Program-made: the position numbers and the translations under genes | Shown here: positions 25,969-35,050 of the stretch, piece by piece | How the letters are laid out: each line of letters opens with the position of its first letter | Numbering within the stretch: the stretch's first letter is position 1 | Source of the DNA: Thioclava sp. SK-1 | GTDB taxonomy: Bacteria > Pseudomonadota > Alphaproteobacteria > Rhodobacterales > Rhodobacteraceae | Assembly: GCF_001705665.1 (NCBI RefSeq) | Contig: NZ_MDHA01000053.1 | Span: 1-64,000 of the forward strand | Direction of reading: 5' to 3' | DNA: 64,000 nucleotides | Notes under the pieces: generated by a model | Told to the model about the DNA's origin: nothing | Databases searched by the model: none | What the model saw: the letters and a program-made list of their open reading frames with translations, nothing else

Positions 25969-26742
25969 ATGAGCCTCAAGGGTAAAACTGCCGTCGTTAC
26001 CGGATCGAACTCAGGAATTGGACTTGGGGTCGCGCGCGAGCTTGCAAAGGCTGGCGCAGATATTGTTTTGAATTCCTTCACCGAGCGTGATGAAGATCAT
26101 CAGCTGGCCAAGGATATGGCCGCCGAGTTCGGTGTCAAAGTGCGCTATATCAAGGCAGATTTGTCCAAGGGTGACGAGGCACGCGCACTTATTGAACAGG
26201 CCGGTGTGTGCGATATTTTGGTCAATAACGCGGGCATTCAACATGTCGCACCGATTGATGAATTTCCGGTGGCCAAGTGGGATGCGATCATCGCGATCAA
26301 CATGAGCTCGGCATTCCATACCACGGCTGTTGCTTTACCGATGATGCGCAAGGCCGGATGGGGCCGGGTGATTAATATCGCATCAGCGCATGGGTTGACG
26401 GCGTCGCCATATAAATCGGCCTATGTCACGGCAAAACACGGTATCGTTGGTATGACCAAAACCGTGGGTCTGGAAACGGCAAAAGAACCGATCACCGCAA
26501 ATGCAATCTGCCCAGGCTATGTGCACACCCCCTTGGTAGAGGCGCAGATCCCCGACACCGCCAAGAAATACAATATGACTGAAGAAGAAGCGGTTGAAAA
26601 AATCATTCTAGACCGCCAGCCGTCAAAGCAATTTGCCACGGTGGAACAAATCGGCGGAACGGCTGTGTTCTTGTGTTCTGATGCAGCTGAACAGATCACC
26701 GGCACAACCATTTCCGTGGATGGGGGTTGGACCGCGCTATAA
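25969..26742 (+). CDS. bdhA: 3-hydroxybutyrate dehydrogenase
   Basis: A 257-residue short-chain dehydrogenase that interconverts D-3-hydroxybutyrate and acetoacetate with NAD, used in PHB turnover. The start MSLKGKTAVVTGSNSGIGLG carries the TGxxxGIG cofactor loop; NNAG occurs in ILVNNAGIQHVAP near 88; the catalytic Ser lies in INIASAHG and the YxxxK pair in YKSAYVTAKHG. EAQIPDTAKKYNMTEEE matches the 3-HBDH subfamily. GGAGAAG precedes the ATG; a start six codons earlier is unlikely. Confidence 0.9.
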   Translation: MSLKGKTAVVTGSNSGIGLGVARELAKAGADIVLNSFTERDEDHQLAKDMAAEFGVKVRYIKADLSKGDEARALIEQAGVCDILVNNAGIQHVAPIDEFPVAKWDAIIAINMSSAFHTTAVALPMMRKAGWGRVINIASAHGLTASPYKSAYVTAKHGIVGMTKTVGLETAKEPITANAICPGYVHTPLVEAQIPDTAKKYNMTEEEAVEKIILDRQPSKQFATVEQIGGTAVFLCSDAAEQITGTTISVDGGWTAL

Positions 26743-26764
26743 TCCCTACAGACAAAAACGATGC

Positions 26765-26800
26765 AATGCCGGGCAGGGGTAACCCTTGGCCCGGCATTTT
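26765..26800 (+). terminator. Intrinsic terminator after bdhA
   Basis: AATGCCGGGC (26765-26774) pairs with GCCCGGCATT (26789-26798), and the loop can pair further (GGGT/ACCC). A short T-run follows. Confidence 0.8.
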
Positions 26801-26906
26801 ACTGTGATCTTGACAAAATCACGGGCTGAAATCGGCGTCGGGATGGGTCAGCGCAGTTGTCTTATGCGCATATCCCTATATCTAAAGCTTTGGATAGGTT
26901 TAGACA

Positions 26907-28226
26907 GTGCAGGCGAATTTGGAACACGATAGCCCCATTAGAGGGTCAAGCGCACGCAGCCAGGCTATGATGGATGCCGTTCTAAGCGGTCAAAAGCGCG
27001 GCGTTTTGGCAAAGCTGGTATTTGCGGGGCCAGCAATTGTGGCCTCGGTCGCCTATATGGACCCGGGCAATTACGCGACGAATATTCAGGCCGGGGCAGG
27101 GTATGGTTATACGCTGCTATGGGTCGTTCTGCTGGCCAATTTGATCGCGATGTTGTTTCAGGCGCTGTCGGCGCGTTTGGGTATTGTGACGGGCAAGAAC
27201 CTGGCCGAACAATGCCGTGACCGTTTTCCAAAACCCATTGTCTGGATCATGTGGGCCGTGTCCGAGGTGGCGGCAATGGCAACGGATCTGGCTGAATTTT
27301 TGGGGGGTGCGATAGGTTTGGCATTGCTGTTTGACCTGCCCTTGATGGTGGGGATGATCATCACAGCGATTGTCACCTATGGGCTGCTATTGTTTGAACG
27401 CGGTGGGTTCCGCCCGATGGAACTGCTGATTGGCGCGCTCGTTGGGTTGATCGGGCTGTGCTATCTGGCGGAGGTTTTGATTGCCCCGATTGATTGGCCC
27501 GCTGCGGGGATGGGGCTGATCACACCGGATTTGCCCGATATGATGGCGCTGACGATTTCGGTCGGAATTATCGGAGCGACAGTGATGCCGCATGCGATTT
27601 ACCTTCATTCCGGTCTGACGCAAAATCGGGCGCATGCAAAATCACATGAAGATCGGCGCAGGATCTTGCGATTTTCCAACATAGAGGTCGTGCTGGCGCT
27701 GGCCGTGGCGGGCATGGTGAACATGGCGATGGTGATGATGGCATCAAGCGCCTTTCACATCGGTCATTCCGAGGTCGCAGAGATCGAAACCGCCTATCAT
27801 ACGTTGACACCGCTGTTGGGCGCGGCGGCGGCGGGGGTGTTCCTTGTGTCGTTAATTGCGTCGGGGATTTCCAGCTCGGTCGTGGGGACGATGGCGGGGC
27901 AGTTGATCATGCAAGGCTTCTTACACATGCGCATCCCGATCTGGTTGCGTCGGTTGATCACGATGGTGCCGGCCTTTGCAGTGGTGGCGGCAGGGGTGAA
28001 TGCCACGCAGGCGCTTGTGGTGTCGCAAGTGATCTTATCCATCGCTTTGCCGGTGCCGATGGTGGCACTTATTTTATTTGTATCCAACCGTGATGTCATG
28101 GGGTCCTTCGCAATTGGCCCGATGCTGCGCGGGCTGGCAATTATCGCGGCTATGGCGGTGTTATCACTGAACTTCATCTTGCTGGCAGATGTGTTTGGCA
28201 TGCCAATCCCGTTCTTGGCGGGATAA
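26907..28226 (+). CDS. mntH: Nramp-family divalent metal transporter (MntH-like)
   Basis: A 439-residue inner-membrane proton-coupled metal importer with about eleven helices. VASVAYMDPGNYATNIQAG near 46 has the helix-1 metal ligands Asp and Asn of DPGNYATN, and ATVMPHAIYLHSGL near 225 has the helix-6 MPH motif, where Met is a metal ligand. Substrates of the family are Mn and Fe. The GTG start has GATAGG nine bases upstream; ATGs at residues 21-22 are alternatives. No operator was recognised. The window also encodes sitABCD, a second route for Mn. Confidence 0.9.
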   Translation: MQANLEHDSPIRGSSARSQAMMDAVLSGQKRGVLAKLVFAGPAIVASVAYMDPGNYATNIQAGAGYGYTLLWVVLLANLIAMLFQALSARLGIVTGKNLAEQCRDRFPKPIVWIMWAVSEVAAMATDLAEFLGGAIGLALLFDLPLMVGMIITAIVTYGLLLFERGGFRPMELLIGALVGLIGLCYLAEVLIAPIDWPAAGMGLITPDLPDMMALTISVGIIGATVMPHAIYLHSGLTQNRAHAKSHEDRRRILRFSNIEVVLALAVAGMVNMAMVMMASSAFHIGHSEVAEIETAYHTLTPLLGAAAAGVFLVSLIASGISSSVVGTMAGQLIMQGFLHMRIPIWLRRLITMVPAFAVVAAGVNATQALVVSQVILSIALPVPMVALILFVSNRDVMGSFAIGPMLRGLAIIAAMAVLSLNFILLADVFGMPIPFLAG

Positions 28227-28350
28227 ATCACACCCGTTCAGTTTTGCGCGCCCCTGCGCAGGGTCTGCGCGGCGATCAGCGTTTTCACACAGGCGTTTTC
28301 GCCCCATCTTCTTATCAAGCGCGATAGATGCGATTGGTTTGGAGAGATAG

Positions 28351-29295
28351 ATGAGCTGGAACCCGTTGTTGGACCCGTCGATCCCTATCGGGGATGCTGT
28401 GGATCTGGTCGAAACAGAAATCATGCCGCGGGCGCGTGATTTGGGCGGGTTTGAAGTGCGCCGCGCTTTGCCACACCAAAAGCGTCAGATGGTGGGCCCG
28501 TTCATTTTCTTTGACCAAATCGGTCCGGTTGAATTTCTGGACGGTGATCGCGGGATTGATATACGCCCGCATCCCCATATCGGGTTGGGCACTGTCACCT
28601 ATTTGCTTAATGGGCGGCTGCATCACCGCGACAGCCTGGGCACGGATCAATGGATCACGCCGGGTGCGGTGAACTGGATGAACGCCGGACATGGCATTAC
28701 CCATTCCGAGCGGACGGACGAACCGTTCTCGCCCAAGGGTGACAAAATGTTCGGTATTCAGACATGGGTTGCGCTGCCCAAAGACCGCGAAGATGATGCG
28801 GCCGGGTTCGATCATGTTGAGGCCGATAAATTGCCTTTGTTGGAGGCAGAAGGCAAGAAACTGCGGTTGGTTCTTGGAACTGGCTGGGGGGAACGGGCGC
28901 CGCTTGCCATGCCGTCAGAGCTGTTTTACGCCGATGCGCAGCTTGATCCTGGGGCCGGCATTCCGTTGCCTGATGATCACGAAGATCGCGCGGTTTATGT
29001 GCTGCAGGGGTCTGTCACCGTGGCGGGCGATTATTATACCGCCGGACGGCTGCTGATTTTCCGGCCGGGAGACAAGATCTCTGTCCATGCAGGTGATCAA
29101 GGCGCGCGGTTGATGATCCTTGGCGGCGCCACTCTGGAAGGGCCGCGCTATATTTGGTGGAATTTCGTGGCCTCATCGAAAGAACGGATCGAAGCGGCGA
29201 AAGAGGCCTGGCGTGCAGGGGATTGGATGCATGGTCGATTCACCTTGCCACCCCATGATCATGGCGAATTTATCCTGCTACCTGACGGAGCATAA
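28351..29295 (+). CDS. Pirin-family cupin protein
   Basis: A 314-residue two-cupin protein. The N-terminal metal site is complete: RPHPHIGLGTVTYL gives His74 and His76, and HGITHSER gives His118 and Glu120. The second cupin lies in DHEDRAVYVLQGSV. Family roles range from quercetin dioxygenase activity (E. coli YhhW) to regulator; function here is open. GGAGAGA precedes the ATG. It is monocistronic, ending at a strong terminator. Confidence 0.9.
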   Translation: MSWNPLLDPSIPIGDAVDLVETEIMPRARDLGGFEVRRALPHQKRQMVGPFIFFDQIGPVEFLDGDRGIDIRPHPHIGLGTVTYLLNGRLHHRDSLGTDQWITPGAVNWMNAGHGITHSERTDEPFSPKGDKMFGIQTWVALPKDREDDAAGFDHVEADKLPLLEAEGKKLRLVLGTGWGERAPLAMPSELFYADAQLDPGAGIPLPDDHEDRAVYVLQGSVTVAGDYYTAGRLLIFRPGDKISVHAGDQGARLMILGGATLEGPRYIWWNFVASSKERIEAAKEAWRAGDWMHGRFTLPPHDHGEFILLPDGA

Positions 29296-29316
29296 CCGAT
29301 CCGATATCATGATGTT

Positions 29317-29347
29317 GAAAGCCCCTTTGCCGGGGCTTTCTTTTTTT
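29317..29347 (+). terminator. Intrinsic terminator after pirin
   Basis: GAAAGCCCC (29317-29325) and GGGGCTTTC (29332-29340), then seven Ts. Confidence 0.9.
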
Positions 29348-29446
29348 CTAACAGTCTTTTCAGCGGCTTGATCAATGAAATAAGGGGTTTTGTATCCTTG
29401 CCGCAGGGTAGCGTGCATTTTGTCACGAAAAACTTGCAAACCATGC

Positions 29447-29475
29447 TTGACGGGGGCGCTCAGTCCCCATATTAC
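29447..29475 (+). promoter_or_regulatory. Sigma-70-type promoter of the tRNA-Asp pair
   Basis: TTGACG at 29447-29452, a 17-base spacer, then TATTAC at 29470-29475. The first tRNA begins 38 bases after the -10. Spacing and sequence are close to the housekeeping consensus. Confidence 0.7.
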
Positions 29476-29513
29476 GCCCCCACGCTCCGGCGATGATCGG
29501 AACGGAAGGATGA

Positions 29514-29590
29514 GCGGTTGTAGCTCAGTTGGTTAGAGTACCGGCCTGTCACGCCGGGGGTCGCGGGTTCGAGCCCCGTCAACCGCGCCA
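29514..29590 (+). tRNA. tRNA-Asp (GTC), first copy
   Basis: A 77-base cloverleaf: acceptor stem GCGGTTG/CAACCGC with discriminator G and encoded CCA, D-arm GCTCAGTTGGTTAGAG, anticodon stem-loop CCGGCCTGTCACGCCGG with anticodon GTC, T-arm GCGGGTTCGAGCCCCGT. Confidence 0.97.
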
Positions 29591-29622
29591 TCCTTCCGAT
29601 CCGGTCGCCAGAGAGAAAATGC

Positions 29623-29699
29623 GCGGTTGTAGCTCAGTTGGTTAGAGTACCGGCCTGTCACGCCGGGGGTCGCGGGTTCGAGCCCCGTCAACCGCGCCA
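29623..29699 (+). tRNA. tRNA-Asp (GTC), second copy
   Basis: Identical over 77 bases to the first copy, which ends 32 bases upstream. The two are likely processed from one transcript ending at the hairpin at 29721. Confidence 0.97.
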
Positions 29700-29720
29700 C
29701 TTCTCCATGACCGGAGATCG

Positions 29721-29742
29721 AAAGCACCCTTCGGGGTGCTTT
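29721..29742 (+). terminator. Intrinsic terminator after the tRNA pair
   Basis: AAAGCACCC, loop TTCG, GGGTGCTTT, then a short T-run; a stable UUCG tetraloop hairpin. Confidence 0.85.
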
Positions 29743-29839
29743 TCGCGTTTTCGCGCCTATCGTATTTGTGCGCCGCCGCAGCACTTGCCTAGAAGCGGTG
29801 CGGATCGCTATATGATCTTCGTAATCAACGGAGGCCGTC

Positions 29840-31105
29840 ATGACAGACGATATCGACGCAACACGCCTGATCGAAACGCTAGGGGCGAATGCCCGCGCAG
29901 CTGCGAATGAATTGGCGTTTGCTCCGGCCCCGGTTAAGGCACAGGCGCTGATGGCGGCGGCCGATGCCGTTTGGGCGCGCCGTGAAGAAATTATCGCGGC
30001 CAATGCCCAAGACATGGATTTTGGGCGCGCCAAAGGTCTAAGCCCTGCGATGATGGATCGGCTGATGTTAGACAGTGCGCGCATTCAAGGGATTTGTGAC
30101 GGGCTGCGCGCCGTGGCGGGGCAGGATGATCCTGTAGGTGCGGTGATCGCGGAATGGGACCGCCCCACGGGATTGCATTTTCAGCGCGTGCGCACACCTC
30201 TTGGTGTTGTTGGCGTGGTCTATGAATCGCGGCCCAATGTGACGGCGGACGCCGGTGCGCTGTGTCTGAAATCTGGCAATGCGGTGATTTTACGCGGCGG
30301 GTCGGAAAGCTTCAATTCCTCTAAAGTGATTCACAGCTGCCTGGTTGAAGGTCTGAAGGTTGCTGGACTGCCCGAGACCGCCATTCAGCTGGTGCCAACG
30401 CGGGATCGTGCTGCTGTGGCGGCAATGCTGCAGGCCGTCGCCTATATTGATGTGATCGTGCCGCGCGGGGGCAAGGGGCTTGTTGCGTTGGTCCAACGAG
30501 AGGCACGTGTGCCGGTCTTTGCCCATCTGGATGGGATCTGCCACACCTATGTTGATGGCAGTGCCGATCTGGAAATGGCCCGTTCTGTTGTGCTGAATGC
30601 CAAAACGCGGCGCACCGGGATCTGTGGGTCTATGGAATGTCTGCTGATTGATCGCAGTTTCTACGAGGCGCATGGCGCCATTCTGATCGAGGATTTGTTG
30701 CGCGCCGGGGTGGAGGTGCGTGCCGCGGGCGAATTGCAATCCATTCCCGGTGTGACGCCCGCACAGGATGCGGATTTCGGGTTTGAATATCTGGATATGA
30801 TTTGCGCAGCGAAAATCGTTGATGGGGTGGATGCGGCGATTGCGCATATTCGCACCTATGGCAGCCAACATACCGATGCTGTGATCGCCGAAGATGAAGG
30901 CGTTGTCGCGCGGTTTTTCCAGCGTCTGGATTCCGCGATTTTGATGCATAATGCGTCGACACAATTTGCCGATGGCGGTGAATTCGGTATGGGGGCAGAG
31001 ATCGGCATTGCCACTGGCAAGATGCACGCGCGTGGCCCGGTCGGAGCAGAGCAATTGACCTCGTTCAAATATCTGGTCACCGGTAAGGGCACGGTCCGCA
31101 GCTGA
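29840..31105 (+). CDS. proA: Glutamate-5-semialdehyde dehydrogenase
   Basis: A 421-residue gamma-glutamyl phosphate reductase, the second step of proline synthesis: it reduces gamma-glutamyl phosphate with NADPH. The catalytic Cys262 lies in [32 protein letters not shown] (123-140) is the cofactor-fold signature, and [15 protein letters not shown] and [20 protein letters not shown] are further family blocks. GGAGG at 29830-29834 supports the ATG. proB is not adjacent in this window. Confidence 0.95.
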   Translation: MTDDIDATRLIETLGANARAAANELAFAPAPVKAQALMAAADAVWARREEIIAANAQDMDFGRAKGLSPAMMDRLMLDSARIQGICDGLRAVAGQDDPVGAVIAEWDRPTGLHFQRVRTPLGVVGVVYESRPNVTADAGALCLKSGNAVILRGGSESFNSSKVIHSCLVEGLKVAGLPETAIQLVPTRDRAAVAAMLQAVAYIDVIVPRGGKGLVALVQREARVPVFAHLDGICHTYVDGSADLEMARSVVLNAKTRRTGICGSMECLLIDRSFYEAHGAILIEDLLRAGVEVRAAGELQSIPGVTPAQDADFGFEYLDMICAAKIVDGVDAAIAHIRTYGSQHTDAVIAEDEGVVARFFQRLDSAILMHNASTQFADGGEFGMGAEIGIATGKMHARGPVGAEQLTSFKYLVTGKGTVRS

Positions 31106-31148
31106 TCTAATGCGCGGCTGACCTGATCTGCAAACGCTGGCATAACAA

Positions 31149-31178
31149 AACAGCGCCACGAATATCCGTGGCGCTGTT
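31149..31178. terminator. Bidirectional terminator between proA and chpT
   Basis: AACAGCGCCACG (31149-31160) pairs with CGTGGCGCTGTT (31167-31178). T-rich sequence follows on both strands, fitting convergent genes. Confidence 0.85.
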
Positions 31179-31210
31179 CTTTGCTGCTCGATGTGTTTTC
31201 TTGCTTTTAA

Positions 31211-31846
31211 TTAGAAGCTTAGCGTTACCGATGTTTCATCGATCGCCCACGTTAGGGCGCGGCTTTGGCGACCGGCTTCGCGTGGTAATAGCGCAAATTG
31301 CACCTGTGCAGGGCGAATGTCGTTGGCCGTGTCGCCATCCAACAGGGACCACAGATCCGCGTCGGGCTTGGTGCGTTTGGTAGTGCCGACCAAGGTCCAT
31401 GTGTCACCGTCGCGCTTGATCGTCAGATCTCCGCCAAAAGGTAGGGCGGTTTCCATACACAGCAGCGCAAGGAAAGTCATTTTAACATGCGCGCGGATCT
31501 GATCGCCCTCAACCTGCCAATCAAATTTGATTCGCCCGGTTTCTGACACTTCTTTCAAGATCCCCCTAATTTCATTCATACCAAGGCTTTGGTTCATCGC
31601 GCTTTGGCCAAATGCGACACGGAAGAATTTTACCCGGGCATTGGCGGCATTCACCGATTCAGCAATCAGCTGCAGTTCGGGGCTCATGCCGGTTCCGGTC
31701 ATTGCCATCAGCTCGACACCATTGCCGATCGCGCCCAAAGGGCTGATAAGGTCATGACACAGTCGGGATCCGACGAGGGCTACAAGGTCGGCGTCATCTT
31801 CGGTCATCTCGGGCATCATTGGTTTCTCAGAAGGGAGGGCGGTCAT
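31211..31846 (-). CDS. chpT: Histidine phosphotransferase ChpT
   Basis: A 211-residue protein of the ChpT (HPTransfase) family, which relays phosphate from the kinase CckA to CtrA and CpdR, controlling cell cycle, motility or gene-transfer agents in alphaproteobacteria. The phosphoacceptor His31 lies in SRLCHDLISPLGAIGNGVEL, and the C-terminal half is the degenerate ATPase-like fold. AAGGAA lies about ten bases before the ATG giving MTALPSEKP. This start interlocks with that of a DUF3553 gene on the other strand. cckA and ctrA are not in the window. Confidence 0.88.
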   Translation of the reverse strand: MTALPSEKPMMPEMTEDDADLVALVGSRLCHDLISPLGAIGNGVELMAMTGTGMSPELQLIAESVNAANARVKFFRVAFGQSAMNQSLGMNEIRGILKEVSETGRIKFDWQVEGDQIRAHVKMTFLALLCMETALPFGGDLTIKRDGDTWTLVGTTKRTKPDADLWSLLDGDTANDIRPAQVQFALLPREAGRQSRALTWAIDETSVTLSF

Positions 31847-32018
31847 GAATGAGTTCCTTGAGCCGGGCATGTTAGTCTGCAACCCGAAGGCGGCAGAATG
31901 GGGGATCGGACAGGTCCAGTCGCGCGTCGGTGAAAAGATAACTGTCAATTTCGAACATGCCGGTAAACAGGTGATTGACGGACGACATGTTACTTTGAAA
32001 CTTGTTATCGAAGATTAA
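31845..32018 (+). CDS. DUF3553-family small protein
   Basis: A 57-residue protein: MNEFLEPGMLVCNPKAAEWG, GQVQSRVGEKITVNFEHAGK, then VIDGRHVTLKLVIED. This is the DUF3553 pattern (LEPGMLVxxPxxxEWGxGQVQS...VTVNFEHAGKxVI), a small SH3-like barrel also found in helicases; the function alone is unknown. GGGAGG at 31833-31838 is a strong ribosome site. Its ATG and that of chpT share two bases on opposite strands. Confidence 0.85.
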   Translation: MNEFLEPGMLVCNPKAAEWGIGQVQSRVGEKITVNFEHAGKQVIDGRHVTLKLVIED

Positions 32019-32140
32019 GGTTGATGAAAGGTTAACGGCAAATGAACTTTGCTTGTGCCCCGGCGTCAAGGCCTGTCACTTGGGACGCAGCTGTGTATAG
32101 CTTGTATGTAATGCAGGAACAGACCACCGGATGATGGGTG

Positions 32141-32926
32141 ATGACGATGGCTAAAGACACCCCGGCCTTGGAAATTCGGCTAGCGCACGATGCTGTGGAC
32201 GTTCAGGCTTCGCAACGATTGCGCTATGATGTGTTTGTGAAAGAGCTGGGCGCGTCTGGTCCGATGGTCGATCATGCTAACCGGTTGGAGCTAGACTGTT
32301 TTGACGAGGTCTATGACCATCTGGTCTTGGTTGATCCTACCCGCGATCCGGCGCGTTTGGATCATGTGGTTGCGGCCTATCGCTTGTTGCCCGGCGACCG
32401 GGCGGCGGAATTTGGCCGGTTTTATTGTGATGATGAATATGACCTGACGCCTTTGCGCCAATCGGGGCGCAAGCTGCTGGAACTGGGCCGATCTTGCGTG
32501 CATCCCGATCATCGGGGCGGGGCGGCGATGTTCTTGCTGTGGAATGCGCTGGCTGAATATGTGCTGGAGCGCGAGATAGAGGTGCTTTTTGGCGTGGCCT
32601 CGTTTCACGGGACGGATGTGGCGGCGCTGAAACAACCGCTGTCATGGCTGCATCATCATCACCTTGCGCCGCCGCAGCTACGGGTGCGGGCGCGTAATTT
32701 TCAACCGATGGATTTGGTGGCAACCAAGGATCTGGACCGCAAGACTGCGCTGCTGGGCCTGCCCAATCTGATCAAAGCCTATCTGCGGCTGGGCGGGTTC
32801 GTCGGTGATGGCGCGTTTGTGGATCGTGATTTCAACACAACGGATGTGATGTTGCTGATGGATACCCAAAGCATGAGCGCACGCCACCGCGCATTCTATA
32901 CCCGCCGCACTGAGGATGTTACATGA
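32141..32926 (+). CDS. olsB: L-ornithine N-alpha-acyltransferase (OlsB)
   Basis: A 261-residue GNAT-type enzyme that transfers a 3-hydroxyacyl chain from acyl carrier protein to ornithine, first step of ornithine-lipid synthesis. QRLRYDVFVKELGA, FYCDDEYDLTPLRQ, LELGRSCVHPDHRGG and FGVASFHGTDVAA are hallmark blocks of the OlsB family. GTG, ATG and ATG codons cluster at the start; the ribosome site is unclear, so the exact start is uncertain by a few codons. It overlaps olsA by four bases (ATGA). Confidence 0.9.
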   Translation: MTMAKDTPALEIRLAHDAVDVQASQRLRYDVFVKELGASGPMVDHANRLELDCFDEVYDHLVLVDPTRDPARLDHVVAAYRLLPGDRAAEFGRFYCDDEYDLTPLRQSGRKLLELGRSCVHPDHRGGAAMFLLWNALAEYVLEREIEVLFGVASFHGTDVAALKQPLSWLHHHHLAPPQLRVRARNFQPMDLVATKDLDRKTALLGLPNLIKAYLRLGGFVGDGAFVDRDFNTTDVMLLMDTQSMSARHRAFYTRRTEDVT

Positions 32927-33750
32927 CAGCTCCCGGATGGGAAGGCGGTAGCCTGCCGCCGCTGGGCCGTTTGGGGCCGGTCCAGTGGGCGCGGGTGATT
33001 TGGCGCGGTGTCCGGCTGGGGGGGGTGGTTTATCTTGGGCTGCTTGTGCATTTGTCGCTGCGGCTGATCGAACGTCCGCTATATGGCGCAGCGCGCCCAT
33101 GGACCCAAAGGCTGACGCGGATGGTCTGTCGCCGCGCTCTGGCAATTTTGCGCATTCGCCTTGATGTGCAGGGCCAACCGATGCCGCATAAAGGCGCGGT
33201 GGTGGCCAATCACGCTTCATGGTTGGATATTTTCGCGCTCAACGCCTGTCAGGAGATTTACTTCGTTTCAAAGGCAGAGGTGGCCGCGTGGCCCGGTATT
33301 GGCTGGCTGGCCCGCGCCACGGGCACTGTGTTCATTCGCCGGGATCGTCGCGAAGCGCAGGCCCAGGCAAAATTATTTGAACAGCGTATTGGACTGGGGC
33401 ACCATCTGTTGTTCTTTCCTGAAGGCACGTCGACCGACAGCCTGCGTGTGTTGCCGTTCAAGCCGACGCTGTTCCAAGCATTCTTTGCACCACAATTGCA
33501 GCCGCGCATGTGGGTGCAACCTGTGTCTGTGGCCTATCGTGCACCGGTCGGACAAGATCCGCGTTTTTACGGCTGGTGGGGGGATATGGGGTTCGGGCCG
33601 CATCTGCTGCGGGTGCTGGCGCAGCGCTGCCAAGGGCATATTGCGATCACGTTCCATGCCCCGCTCAAGGTGGCGCATTTTGCAGATCGCAAAGCCCTGG
33701 CGCGGGCAGCGCAGGCGGCTGTGAGCGGCGGGCTACAGTTGCCCGATTAG
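32923..33750 (+). CDS. olsA: 1-acyl-sn-glycerol-3-phosphate-type acyltransferase (OlsA)
   Basis: A 275-residue PlsC-family acyltransferase with a membrane helix near the N-terminus (LGGVVYLGLLVHLSL). The catalytic HX4D motif is in VANHASWLDIFAL (about 91-103) and the substrate motif in FFPEGTSTDS. Coupled to olsB, it most likely acylates lyso-ornithine lipid, completing ornithine lipid, a phosphorus-free membrane lipid; activity on lysophosphatidic acid is also possible. Its stop overlaps the convergent RHH gene stop by four bases. Confidence 0.88.
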   Translation: MTAPGWEGGSLPPLGRLGPVQWARVIWRGVRLGGVVYLGLLVHLSLRLIERPLYGAARPWTQRLTRMVCRRALAILRIRLDVQGQPMPHKGAVVANHASWLDIFALNACQEIYFVSKAEVAAWPGIGWLARATGTVFIRRDRREAQAQAKLFEQRIGLGHHLLFFPEGTSTDSLRVLPFKPTLFQAFFAPQLQPRMWVQPVSVAYRAPVGQDPRFYGWWGDMGFGPHLLRVLAQRCQGHIAITFHAPLKVAHFADRKALARAAQAAVSGGLQLPD

Positions 33751-33968
33751 CCTTTTGCTCCGCGGTAGTGGCGCAGCACATGCAGCCGCAACGCGGTGGC
33801 CAGGCCGATTTGCGTGCCACGGTCGCGGTCGATTTGATAGGCCAGCGCATTCACGCCTATGCCCTGCACTTTGGCGATATCGCGAAACGCTTCCCAAAAT
33901 TCATCTTCTAACGTCACTGAGGTGCGATGCCCGCCCAGGGTTAAGGAGTGTTTGCGCGGGCGGCTCAT
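33747..33968 (-). CDS. Ribbon-helix-helix domain protein
   Basis: A 73-residue RHH_4-type protein: HRTSVTLEDEFWEAFRDIA gives the beta-strand and first helix, and VNALAYQIDRDRG the second helix. It is probably a small DNA-binding protein, but no target is evident. Its start overlaps the stop of the DUF4169 gene (ATGA), so the pair is an operon; the combination is common in Rhodobacteraceae (from memory). It converges with olsA. Confidence 0.8.
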   Translation of the reverse strand: MSRPRKHSLTLGGHRTSVTLEDEFWEAFRDIAKVQGIGVNALAYQIDRDRGTQIGLATALRLHVLRHYRGAKG

Positions 33969-34201
33969 TCTTCGGCGTCCGGATCGTCTTTGGCTTCGCC
34001 TTGGGTTTTGGGTGGGGGTAGTAGGGTATCGCCCAGGCGATGTCCATCCAGATGGGCATTGGCCTGTTCAACGGATTTCGTCTCGGTCGCCTTTTGCGCT
34101 TTGCTGCGGCCGAATTTCGCGGCATTGGCATCTGCCTGTGCGCGCCGGTCATCACGGGCACGCTGCTTCTTGAAACGATTGAGGTTGGTCACATTTCCCA
34201 T
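33965..34201 (-). CDS. DUF4169-family protein
   Basis: A 78-residue, highly charged protein: MGNVTNLNRFKKQRARDDRR, then AQADANAAKFGRSKAQK, with an acidic tail. This pattern (NLN-x-x-RK...R-x-KAR...AAxNRxKFGRTK) is DUF4169. Function unknown. The frame is open 72 codons further up, but that part is not family-like. No clear ribosome site. Confidence 0.8.
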   Translation of the reverse strand: MGNVTNLNRFKKQRARDDRRAQADANAAKFGRSKAQKATETKSVEQANAHLDGHRLGDTLLPPPKTQGEAKDDPDAEE

Positions 34202-35050
34202 TGGGCGAATGTGCCATGTTGGCGCAGGCAAGAAAAGGCCCCACGCGCGGCCTAAAAACCGGGCGTATGGCGGGCGCATGGGCGCCAATGATTCGCTAGC
34301 AGATGTATGACTTGCCGCTGTCAGGGCAACATTTACCACGTCACGCCCAAATTGGCTGCGATTTGGTAACGATGGGGTGGGTGCTGTGTTTCTGATTGAG
34401 GAATTATTTGGTTCCAAAGTGGAAACGGCAGCGCATCGTTAACGTTTCCTTTAGGGCAACAACAGGCGTGAACTATGACCGGCTTGAGGCGAAACTGCCG
34501 CGATTTCAACAAAATCAAGATGCGTAAACATCTTATTAACAGTTGTTTGACGTGTTTTGCCGATTTTTTGATAACAAGTCGTGTCATGATCCCCGAAACA
34601 ATGCCCGCTTCACGCGCCTGTGAATGTGTCATTTCCGTGACCAATTCCCCTGGATCGTTAAGGTTACTAAGGCATTTTTACGGCAGAAATGCCTTTCCGC
34701 ACTGCCGCATTTTCAGTATATATAAAAAAGCCTTACTGGGGGCGAACATGGCCATGGGGGTGGCCTGGTGAAGTGCAACACATTGTAAAATGGTTGCTGA
34801 ATTTGGAGAGCTGCTGTTACAGGCGGATTATTGTATCCGCATATCTCTGACTTTTGGATGCCCATACCTGCTTTGGCGGTGGCGTCCGTGCGCGCTCTTA
34901 AAATCAGCAATTAATGAAACATGTGGGCTTCATGCTCGTTTGGCGGGTCGAACTGACCTGTCGGTGATATTCACTGGCGCTGCCGATGCGCGCCACAACA
35001 TTATTTGGCGCGCGGGCTAGCGGTCCGCTTGGCGGTGAAGGAGACTTAAC
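34202..35050. other. Long gap upstream of the giant Hint/RTX gene
   Basis: About 850 bases, AT-richer than its surroundings, with no supported gene. A perfect 9-bp stem AAGGCATTT/AAATGCCTT lies at 34669-34695, followed by an AT-rich stretch with TATATATAAAAAA near 34716 and the string CTGGGGGCG near 34736. Promoter and leader for the large gene probably lie here. Confidence 0.5.

Noticed and set aside
34475-34771. A 98-codon frame upstream of the giant Hint gene
   Set aside because: Composition is not coding-like, no ribosome site, and the 34669-34695 stem-loop interrupts it.
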